A stretch of DNA of 36,694 bases from Aquimarina sp. (GTDB taxonomy: Bacteria > Bacteroidota > Bacteroidia > Flavobacteriales > Flavobacteriaceae), in assembly GCA_002697475.1 (NCBI GenBank), contig NZVW01000178.1:1-36694 (forward strand), in the 5' to 3' direction. A program made the position numbers and the translations under genes. The notes beneath the pieces were generated by a model that was given only the letters and a program-made list of their open reading frames with translations, was not told the origin of the DNA and ran no database searches. This document shows, one piece after another, positions 25,526 to 33,786 of this stretch (positions are counted from its first letter, which is position 1; the number at the start of each line of letters is the position of its first letter).

Positions 25526-26158
25526 TTACGCTTCCAGTTTTTCTTCTATTTTTTCATACTTCTCCTTGATCTCATTCTGATCCCGCTTGACACTTCTAAG
25601 CGAGGTCATTTTAAAGTTGTTCAAAAGATCCCGATGGGTTTTCATCAATATTTTTTTGGTCACACGCTGTGTTTCCAGATCGTCCTTTAGTTTTGGCGGA
25701 ATAAGGTTTGCCAATCCCAGAATATGTTTTTTAATACGCTCATATCGCGTTGGAGGCGGTTTTTGCGGAAGTAATTTTCTGCGCTCTGCCCGAAATGCTT
25801 TTAATTCCCGATCACATCTTTGTAGGCTTTCGCTCATTTCCAGAGCATCTGCTTTTGTGGTTTTCGGGGTTTCTTTTTTTACCTTTTTTTTGACTTTTGT
25901 TTTTTTGCGTTTCGGTTTTGGCTTTTGTTCCTCCGGATCGGCGCAGGGGCTTTCCTGTGGCTTCACATCCAGTGCATCTGGAGAAGTAACTTTGACCAGT
26001 TCATAGATGGTATCTATACTGGACTGCAGTTCTTTTTCAAAGAAAGCTTTATCTTCTGCCTTCCCATGTTCTGAAATGATGTTTTTGACCTGTTTTTGTA
26101 ATTCCGGATCCTGAATTTTCTGCTGATCCAGTTGTAATACATCCTTAATTGTTGCCAT
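25526..26158 (-). CDS. Hypothetical protein with central Lys-rich linker, 210 aa
   Basis: KPKPKRKKTKVKKKVKKETPKTTK between helical segments. Confidence 0.6.
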   Translation of the reverse strand: MATIKDVLQLDQQKIQDPELQKQVKNIISEHGKAEDKAFFEKELQSSIDTIYELVKVTSPDALDVKPQESPCADPEEQKPKPKRKKTKVKKKVKKETPKTTKADALEMSESLQRCDRELKAFRAERRKLLPQKPPPTRYERIKKHILGLANLIPPKLKDDLETQRVTKKILMKTHRDLLNNFKMTSLRSVKRDQNEIKEKYEKIEEKLEA

Positions 26159-26176
26159 ATCTATATGTTTAAATGG

Positions 26177-26704
26177 TTATGCACTGTTACGTTTTAATTT
26201 GAGCCTGAGCGCCAGTAATGCCAGTTCGGTTTCCTTTTTTACTTTCAGTATGCGAATCTGCTCATTGGTGAGGCGCTCCTTATCTTTTTTCTTTTCCGGA
26301 GTAGGTTCAACTCCAAATTCCTCCCAGCTCTCAAAGTCCTTTTCGTTTGTGATGAGATGTTCGGTTTCCTCTTCGCGATGGATCCCAAAAACCTCCTGAT
26401 TATCCTTAAACCGCTTTCTTGCTTCCTCAAGGGAGATCATATTCCAGGTGAACCCCTCAATGGTCGTATAGGGTGCGCCTGCTTCCCCATCTTTGGAAGA
26501 TGTGCGATGCACTACGTCATATAGCAAAGCATCTGCTTTTTCTGCCTGCGCATTGGGTACTGTAAAATCTTTGGATTCTTTTTTAATAAGTTGGTGCGCT
26601 TCCAGAAGGTTCAGTTCACTTCCGATATACTGCACAATCTCTGCCTGATTCCTGATTTCAATCTGGTTCAGTTCTTCCGGGGTGATGTCTTTTGTTTTAT
26701 ACAT
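26177..26704 (-). CDS. Hypothetical protein, 175 aa
   Basis: Intact ORF within the collinear minus-strand block. Confidence 0.6.
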   Translation of the reverse strand: MYKTKDITPEELNQIEIRNQAEIVQYIGSELNLLEAHQLIKKESKDFTVPNAQAEKADALLYDVVHRTSSKDGEAGAPYTTIEGFTWNMISLEEARKRFKDNQEVFGIHREEETEHLITNEKDFESWEEFGVEPTPEKKKDKERLTNEQIRILKVKKETELALLALRLKLKRNSA

Positions 26705-27059
26705 GCGTTCTTAATTTATGGTCCATAGCACATTCCTGCAGGTACAGTGTTTTTAGACCGTTAAAAAAAGCGTTAGCTTCTTCCTGATCGGAGTAATGAA
26801 TGGAGCAATGTTGTGGTGTTCCGTCCATTTCAAAACACTCATAGCGGTAACATTGTTCAGGGCGGTCAATATCGCTGATATCAATAGTGGTCCATCGTAG
26901 AATAAGGGTATTGGGATGGGCTGCTGATACCATAATTCTAAAATCCCGGCAATGTGCTTTACATGCCTGATCAATATGAACAGCCCTGTTCATTATGGAG
27001 GTGATTACTTTCTTGGTCACACCTAATTGCTTTTCTACTGTTGCGTTTTCTGTTTTCAT
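26697..27059 (-). CDS. Hypothetical protein, 120 aa
   Basis: Intact ORF overlapping its neighbours by a few bp. Confidence 0.65.
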   Translation of the reverse strand: MKTENATVEKQLGVTKKVITSIMNRAVHIDQACKAHCRDFRIMVSAAHPNTLILRWTTIDISDIDRPEQCYRYECFEMDGTPQHCSIHYSDQEEANAFFNGLKTLYLQECAMDHKLRTHV

Positions 27060-28066
27060 CTGTTCTTTAATTTTTGGGTATACATCGTTATGATTTTTAT
27101 GACTTCGTCAACGGCGGCATCCATACTATAACTTTGTTCAAATACAACACCTCCTAACCCAAGAGCGTTTACAAAATCCTTACCTACATCCGGCTTTGCA
27201 CTTCCTAAACCCGGTGGTATGGTGAGTCCAAAATAATTGCTCAGAGCGATCAGCGCTTTAAAACCACGATACCGGAAATACCTCGGATCACTGCTGAGCA
27301 ATAGCAACTGATTTTTATCGAGGGGATCTCCAAACTGTTTTAAGCGTACAACACCCATAGGATAAGACCCTTTGAAAAAGGTTTCAAACAGTACATTTAC
27401 TTCTACTGCAATACCCCGTAACTCCATAAACTCCACCAGTTCTGCACATGCCAGACCGATATACAGCAATTGATCTCCCTGAATATTGGCATTTGCCCCG
27501 GCGGTGATATACAATTGAAGCGAGGGTAAGGAAGCAGCACTATCTTTGATATGGGCAAATACATTTTTGATCATCGTGGTCTTGTTATCCCTGTCCAGTT
27601 CAATCTGCATTTGGCTGATATTCTTATGCATATCCGTATGTGACAACGTGGGTTGCATCCTATACAGCCCCATAGCCGCTCTGTCAAAAGAAAATACCCC
27701 CAATCCCTTATCGTTATATTCCAATTTGGGTTTCGGGAAGGTTTGGTCTTCTACCATTACGATATAGCGTTCCAATAGCGTGCTGAGCTTAGGTCTGATC
27801 TTCTCCATAAGGGGCATCCCTAAAAAATGATCATGATATATGATCTCATCCATAGAACTTACCACAGGTGTACCGTACCATTCACTATTCTGATGTACCG
27901 CTGATATAGTGCGTTGATGTACACTTTGAAAAATTTTGGAATTCTCAGGGGTTAGATGTCGGATTTGATGATCGACAAAACCATGGAAGTCCGTAACACT
28001 GTCAAAGCGGACATAATGTGCCGTTCCATTTTGTAAAGGAGTGGTATGTATCAAGGGAGTGCTCAT
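27056..28066 (-). CDS. VWA-like protein with degenerate MIDAS, MoxR partner candidate
   Basis: LPSLQLYITAGANANIQGDQLLYIGLACAELVEFMELRGIAVEVNVLFE; overlaps the MoxR gene by 4 bp. Confidence 0.5.
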   Translation of the reverse strand: MSTPLIHTTPLQNGTAHYVRFDSVTDFHGFVDHQIRHLTPENSKIFQSVHQRTISAVHQNSEWYGTPVVSSMDEIIYHDHFLGMPLMEKIRPKLSTLLERYIVMVEDQTFPKPKLEYNDKGLGVFSFDRAAMGLYRMQPTLSHTDMHKNISQMQIELDRDNKTTMIKNVFAHIKDSAASLPSLQLYITAGANANIQGDQLLYIGLACAELVEFMELRGIAVEVNVLFETFFKGSYPMGVVRLKQFGDPLDKNQLLLLSSDPRYFRYRGFKALIALSNYFGLTIPPGLGSAKPDVGKDFVNALGLGGVVFEQSYSMDAAVDEVIKIITMYTQKLKNR

Positions 28067-29031
28067 AAGGTCAACAAACCGTTTCGTCTTTTGTACTCGT
28101 GAATAAATACCTGCTTCATTTCTGCCCCTTTATAGCGGTTCAGAAATTCCTCCAGATTGACCTCTCTTCTGATATGGGCTGCCTTCTCGCGGTTCATTAC
28201 TAAAAAGTAACTCTCCAGGCAGTCTTTTAGGGTTTTTCCATTTCGTACAGGTTTACTTATTTTTTTTGAGGTGTTCGTCACCCCTGTCTGGCGTAACATT
28301 TCCTGAATGTAGATCCGTTGAAAATTAAGCATGGTGCGAAGGGTCATAATATCCTCCATATCACCGGCGGTATTGTCTTTTCCTTCATATTTGAGTATGG
28401 AACTGCGAATAGCGATACAGATATCCACCAGCGGAGGATACACCAGAGAGCGTTCCAGTTTTTCATTGAACCCGATCTCATAAATGCTTCCGCTAAACCG
28501 ATCCAATAAGGAGCTGTCCTGTCTGTTGTTTCCTACATAGGTGCTACTGACCGCTTTTCCGGTGACATTTCCGGTGGCAATACATCCGAAATCGGGATGC
28601 TTAACTACAGGTTCATTTAATCCGTTAAAAATGATAGCTCCTTCTTTAGCACTTTTAGCTAAAGGGTCATTAAGCAGCCCTGCGGTATTGGGATCGAGTT
28701 TGGGCATTTCATCAATGATCAGGATTTTACCATCCCGCCAGGCTTCAATCAATCCGCCCTCTTTATAGCCATACATCGTCTGTCCTCCCTTAATATCGAT
28801 AGGAGAAGTATACTGGTTACAGCTGATGATGATAAATGGCAATTCCTTTTTATCATTCTCCCTGCGTCCAAAATGGGCATAGGCAACTTTTTCCCCGAGG
28901 GTGGTTTTTCCGGTTCCGGCTATACCTTTCAGAAACACGTTGTTTCCAACGCTCAAATCATCTAGAATCTTCATAAAGTTGGGGATCTGATCTATTTCAG
29001 GGATATCTAAGGTTTGTGGGTATGTTCTCAT
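28063..29031 (-). CDS. MoxR/CbbQ-type AAA+ ATPase
   Basis: NVFLKGIAGTGKTTLGEKVAYAHFG, DGKILIIDEMPKLDP, FGCIATGNVTG, LLDRFSGSIYEIGF. Confidence 0.85.
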   Translation of the reverse strand: MRTYPQTLDIPEIDQIPNFMKILDDLSVGNNVFLKGIAGTGKTTLGEKVAYAHFGRRENDKKELPFIIISCNQYTSPIDIKGGQTMYGYKEGGLIEAWRDGKILIIDEMPKLDPNTAGLLNDPLAKSAKEGAIIFNGLNEPVVKHPDFGCIATGNVTGKAVSSTYVGNNRQDSSLLDRFSGSIYEIGFNEKLERSLVYPPLVDICIAIRSSILKYEGKDNTAGDMEDIMTLRTMLNFQRIYIQEMLRQTGVTNTSKKISKPVRNGKTLKDCLESYFLVMNREKAAHIRREVNLEEFLNRYKGAEMKQVFIHEYKRRNGLLTL

Positions 29032-29063
29032 TACATTTTACGGTTTACTTGTGATTATCGTGA

Positions 29064-32000
29064 TCAGGAAGCCTGGTGCTCATAAGCCAATTGGAGCTTG
29101 TCCAATAGAATAGCCATAGGTTCTATGACCCCAATGGTGTCCTCATAGATGGCTTTACCTAGTTGCTGGGCAGTATAGCGTCCAAATACAAATTCTGTAT
29201 TTCCGTCCTCGTGGGGATGGTTGGTCATAAAATAGCCCAACTGATCTATCGCTTTATAGACAGGCAGCTGTCGGGCCTCACGGATCACCTCTTTGAAATC
29301 TTTGGCGATGGGTGTGCCTTTGATCGCCTGTTGCCATTGCTGATAGGGAACGGCTATGTTTTTAAAGATGGGAATTAGGGAATAGTTGTATTTTTCCTTA
29401 TCCTTTAGTACCCGATCATATTCCACAACGCCATAGGGATACTGCGAATTGGGCTCTTCATATCCGGTAAACCCAAATTGCGGGTTGCTGCCGTTGCCAT
29501 ACGGTCTTCCCAGCTCGTATCGGTATCGTGTAGTACCAATGGCTGTTCTTTCATCCCAGTCGGCTTCATTTTCAATTTCCCAATCTTCAAGCTCTTTTGC
29601 CTGTCCCTGTATTTTTAATCCGAACTCATCGAGTTTCTTTAAAAAAGGGGGTAGATTTTCTTCTGATAGTACTCCTGTCATATCCCCGGCATTCTGAATA
29701 AATTCAGGTAATTCTTCAGCGGTTTGCCCTTCCTGACGCATGATAAGTTTACGCAGCGTAGGATCAAGAGGAAGTTTGTAGTGCTGCTTTTTCTGAATAT
29801 ACACTTCAAAGTAGTGTTTGCCTACCCGCTTGAATTTGATACCATACTGATGATCTTCAAGTACTGCATCAACCTCTAATGCTATAATAGCCTGTAAACC
29901 TTCAGAGATAGGAAGCAGCGCATAATGCTCTTTATCCTTACCGTAATCCCTCGACATCAGAATGCCGTTTTTGATAGTTCCGGCTTTGGTATTGTACTTG
30001 ATCAGCTTGTTATGGGCTCCTATCTCATCAGAAACCGCCAGAATATTTTCAGTAAGGATATAACGTTTCTCTCGTTTGGAAGAAGCTTTTTTGATCAGGT
30101 CATTCCAGTTCGCGGTCACTGCTGCACGCTCTTCTTCCGTTAATTCCCGGCTCTCAGCATAGATACTGGCAAGATAATCACTCCCGTTTTTCAAGTCATA
30201 GGTGATGGATTTACGACCATCGACAACTGCAAAATTAAAGGAGATGTTGGCCAGGGTATAGGGGTTGCTGTTACCTTTTCCTATGCGCACTCCCATAAAG
30301 ATTCCGAAGGAAGCTTCCCGCGTAGATCCGATAAAAGGAACTTTCACCACTTCACCAACCATCCAATACCCTATATATCTTACGATTCTTTTTTGAACAG
30401 CTAACAATTCCTGCTCATAAGTAGCCAGGGCATTTCTTTTTTCATCGATGCGGCTTTGTTGTCGTTCCCGAAGCTTTATAATCTTCGCATTGGCTTCTTC
30501 ATCCTTTCCGCTACCTTCCTTGGGCATATCTGCGAGTTCCTGCTCCATAGTTGCAATCACTTCCATTCGTTTAGCTTTTCGTGTAGCGATCAATGTTGGA
30601 TATTCTGCTTCCAGTTCCAGTAAGAGTACATCTTTTGCCCGTTGCGGGGTAATACCTTCTAATTGTTTGGCAATACGCTGATCTACTTCTCCCTTGGTAA
30701 ATGGACGTTGTAGGTTATTGACAATGGTATGTTCACGAACAGTATCCTTACCGAAAGGGGTATGCCCTCCGTTACCACGGTATTGCAAAAAGCGTTTTTT
30801 TACTTCTGCATCCAGTGGTAAAAACTCGGTTTCCAGATCATATGTACCTTGTTGCTTTTCTATGGTGATCTGATGATTGTAGCGTTGTACAAGATCATTA
30901 AACAGTACATCCTGTTCTTCTACAAATAATAAGCCCGCGCGCCCTGTGACCTGACGTATGGCGCCAACTTTACTTTTGGCCCGTTCGAGTGTACCATTGG
31001 CCTTTCTGGTATAGGTCGGGTTTCCCAGTTTTTCAGCCATATCCTTATTTTCCTCAACCCATTGCCAGGCAACTTCATCCCCATACTTATTAAAGAGATC
31101 AGGACTTTGAAAGGTGGTATCACTGGTCTTCTGTGATCCTGTAGTATTGGCATCCAGTGATTTGAGTTTTCCTTTCAGCATGGTCATCAAACGGACTTCC
31201 ATAGGAATATCACTGGCGATATAACGGTATCCGGGTAATACTACCTGTCCGGTTCTGTTGATACGTCCGATTTTTTGGATTTCAATGTTGATATCGAGTT
31301 CAAACTGGTGGCTGATCATCATCCGCTGGCGTTGATCCTTAAAATCTTTGGAAGCGTGGGCAGAAGCCCCGGTACTTCCGCTTTGATTGATGAGCAATAC
31401 ATCATAATCCCCTTGATTAAACAGTCGAAAGGCTTTTTCAGTATCACTTCTAAAGGAACTCACCACTGCTTCATCTCCCTCAAAATAGAGTTTCTGGTTT
31501 CTCCCGGTCACTTCAGCTACTTTAAAATGTAATCCTTGATGCCCGCCAAGTCCCTTGGGCTTTTGTTCCTTTTCTATGAGGTGGATCAACTGGTCAATAG
31601 GACTGACCGTCAGTCCTGAACTTTCAGAGAGCATTTCCTTTTTGATGCGATGATATTCGTCAATTCCACTTTGAGGCAGGGAACTGAGTGGTACACGTTC
31701 CTTGCTTTTCTTGCCGGAGATATCCGTATAGTTATACCCAAATACACTATCCAGTCCCTTGACCAGGGTTTTGCTAAAATCCAGTTCTTCCATGGCCACC
31801 ACATCACCCGTAGCCAGTTTCATATCTTTAAGAAACGTACCCATGGTAGATTTAAAGGCAATGACCACTTTTTTATCCTCCCGTAACAATTCCAGGGTAT
31901 GTTTAGCCACTTCTTCAACTTTCAGGGCAAATAATAGCTGGTCTACAATATTAAATACCCTGGAAAAGTATGGAGCTTGCTTTACTCCAAGCCCTTTGGG

Positions 32001-33317
32001 TTTTTGCTTGATGGATTCATCTACTTTTTTAGCTTCTTCATGAATGTCCCTGAGCCTGTCATTGATGTATTCCTGCTCAAATTGTACGACATCATTCATC
32101 AGGGTAATGATGCGGTTGACACGTTCACGGTTCAGGCTTCGTGCAGGCTCCTGATCCAGAATGACATATTCGATTTCAATACCTTCATTAGAGCGTTGAC
32201 GTCTGATCAGCTGTCCGCTTTCCGAAAGATTGGAGGCGACAATCTCCTGTAGGGCTAAGCCTCCTTTGGTCATGGCAATAACCAGATTTTCATCACTTAA
32301 TCCGGTTTCCAGTATCGCCGTCTTTTTACCGTAAAAAGGCATGACCTCGGGATATTTGGCAAAAGTGGCACTTAAAAAACAGCAGGCTCTGGTGGCAGGC
32401 AATACCTCACGCATCCAATGTCCGATTTTGGAATCGTATCCCCCCGCCATATGGGATTCATCAAGGATGAATACCACCTCTTTACGGGTATGGCTTCCCT
32501 CTACACCCTGTGCACACAACTGTTGTAACCAACTTCGCTTGAAAGGGTGGGCGCTTTGAATTTGAGAATAGGTGGTAAAGATGACATTATATTCCCCAGG
32601 CAGGTAATCGAAACTATGGGTAAGGGTTACCTCCGGTACAGTTTCAGGGTCGGGTAAGGGAATCCCTGATTGTTTATGCCACTGGATAGATTCGGGACTT
32701 TCAGTGGGATAGGTATGCTGTTCGGTGATGAGTTCCATCTGTGCTTTGGGCGATAATGGGCTGAACATCACACTACCATCCTCATCTTTAACGGCTGCCT
32801 GATCTGTATTCAAAATAAAAGGCTTGATATCTTCAAAACCAATGGCTTTCAAATCCCTGTAGATATCACTGAACAGGTTCGCGGAGCGCGTGAAAAAGAC
32901 GGGTAACAATCCGTTCATAATGGCATGGCGTAGTACTGCTGCTGCCTGTCTGCCTTTTCCAATCCCTGTCTGATCTGCTATGATAATGCCCTGTCGGCGC
33001 TCAAACTGTTTTAAATACAAGGCTATTCCATCTACTTGCTCTGCAGAAAAGGCTTTCCATAAGGTTGCCGTGGAAATGTATTTTAACGCATTGCGTACGT
33101 AATTATCAATATTCCCCTTTTCCTTGACAATCCGGTTTAACGATTTCTGTACCTCAAATGCCATGTTTTTAGGGATCAGGGTATGCATCCTGTAGGTAGC
33201 ACCGGATTTCGGGATATAGGGAACCAGTGCACTCTGGGAAGCTGCCATCCTGGCAACTTCACTGGCTTCCTGCGTAAATTCCTCTTGCTGTGTTATCAGT
33301 TCTAAGTTTTCTTCCAT
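29064..33317 (-). CDS. Strawberry-notch-type SF2 helicase (DarB C-terminal-like)
   Basis: GIIIADQTGIGKGRQAAAVLRHAI, VVFILDESHMAGGYDSKIGHWM, INQSGSTGASAHASKDF, INIEIQKIGRINRTGQV. Confidence 0.85.
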   Translation of the reverse strand: MEENLELITQQEEFTQEASEVARMAASQSALVPYIPKSGATYRMHTLIPKNMAFEVQKSLNRIVKEKGNIDNYVRNALKYISTATLWKAFSAEQVDGIALYLKQFERRQGIIIADQTGIGKGRQAAAVLRHAIMNGLLPVFFTRSANLFSDIYRDLKAIGFEDIKPFILNTDQAAVKDEDGSVMFSPLSPKAQMELITEQHTYPTESPESIQWHKQSGIPLPDPETVPEVTLTHSFDYLPGEYNVIFTTYSQIQSAHPFKRSWLQQLCAQGVEGSHTRKEVVFILDESHMAGGYDSKIGHWMREVLPATRACCFLSATFAKYPEVMPFYGKKTAILETGLSDENLVIAMTKGGLALQEIVASNLSESGQLIRRQRSNEGIEIEYVILDQEPARSLNRERVNRIITLMNDVVQFEQEYINDRLRDIHEEAKKVDESIKQKPKGLGVKQAPYFSRVFNIVDQLLFALKVEEVAKHTLELLREDKKVVIAFKSTMGTFLKDMKLATGDVVAMEELDFSKTLVKGLDSVFGYNYTDISGKKSKERVPLSSLPQSGIDEYHRIKKEMLSESSGLTVSPIDQLIHLIEKEQKPKGLGGHQGLHFKVAEVTGRNQKLYFEGDEAVVSSFRSDTEKAFRLFNQGDYDVLLINQSGSTGASAHASKDFKDQRQRMMISHQFELDINIEIQKIGRINRTGQVVLPGYRYIASDIPMEVRLMTMLKGKLKSLDANTTGSQKTSDTTFQSPDLFNKYGDEVAWQWVEENKDMAEKLGNPTYTRKANGTLERAKSKVGAIRQVTGRAGLLFVEEQDVLFNDLVQRYNHQITIEKQQGTYDLETEFLPLDAEVKKRFLQYRGNGGHTPFGKDTVREHTIVNNLQRPFTKGEVDQRIAKQLEGITPQRAKDVLLLELEAEYPTLIATRKAKRMEVIATMEQELADMPKEGSGKDEEANAKIIKLRERQQSRIDEKRNALATYEQELLAVQKRIVRYIGYWMVGEVVKVPFIGSTREASFGIFMGVRIGKGNSNPYTLANISFNFAVVDGRKSITYDLKNGSDYLASIYAESRELTEEERAAVTANWNDLIKKASSKREKRYILTENILAVSDEIGAHNKLIKYNTKAGTIKNGILMSRDYGKDKEHYALLPISEGLQAIIALEVDAVLEDHQYGIKFKRVGKHYFEVYIQKKQHYKLPLDPTLRKLIMRQEGQTAEELPEFIQNAGDMTGVLSEENLPPFLKKLDEFGLKIQGQAKELEDWEIENEADWDERTAIGTTRYRYELGRPYGNGSNPQFGFTGYEEPNSQYPYGVVEYDRVLKDKEKYNYSLIPIFKNIAVPYQQWQQAIKGTPIAKDFKEVIREARQLPVYKAIDQLGYFMTNHPHEDGNTEFVFGRYTAQQLGKAIYEDTIGVIEPMAILLDKLQLAYEHQAS

Positions 33318-33342
33318 ACTCGTTCCGTGTTTGGTTTCCGCC

Positions 33343-33786
33343 CTACCTGGTCTGGTGGAGCAATGCTTCTAAATAGGATCTTAGGGTAGTTTCAGCATAC
33401 AATTGTGTAGCTTCTTCTTTCGACAGGCCTCCGTACATCCTGGACATTTCAGGTAGCGAGGTATCTATGGCATCCCAGCTTTCCTGTAGGGACCATAGTG
33501 CCTGATGCATCCTGTCGGTCTGGAATAAAAAGGCAGCCATCTCATTGATCATTTCTCCTCCCATGTATACGATCTCCAGATATTCCTCTATGAGCATTAC
33601 AGGGTTTTCGCCTTCGGCAATCGCACGTTCTATGAGTTCGTGTATCTGGATATAGATTCCTGCTTCGTGATCATTGTAGCCTTCAAAAGGCACGGGATTA
33701 CTAACCATATACAATACGGCATCCTCCCTTGTTTTCATCAATTGATTGTTATAAAATATCATCGGTCTCGATTTTAAGTTTTTCAA
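33343..33786 (-). CDS. Hypothetical protein, 147 aa (possible start MIFYNN at 33762)
   Basis: Between methylase and helicase genes; start overlaps the methylase 3' end. Confidence 0.6.
   Translation of the reverse strand: MKNLKSRPMIFYNNQLMKTREDAVLYMVSNPVPFEGYNDHEAGIYIQIHELIERAIAEGENPVMLIEEYLEIVYMGGEMINEMAAFLFQTDRMHQALWSLQESWDAIDTSLPEMSRMYGGLSKEEATQLYAETTLRSYLEALLHQTR

Noticed and set aside
25587-26006. Plus-strand 139-aa ORF and many other plus-strand ORFs over the early block
   Set aside because: Shadows of lysine-rich minus-strand genes; F/R/S-rich low-complexity translations.
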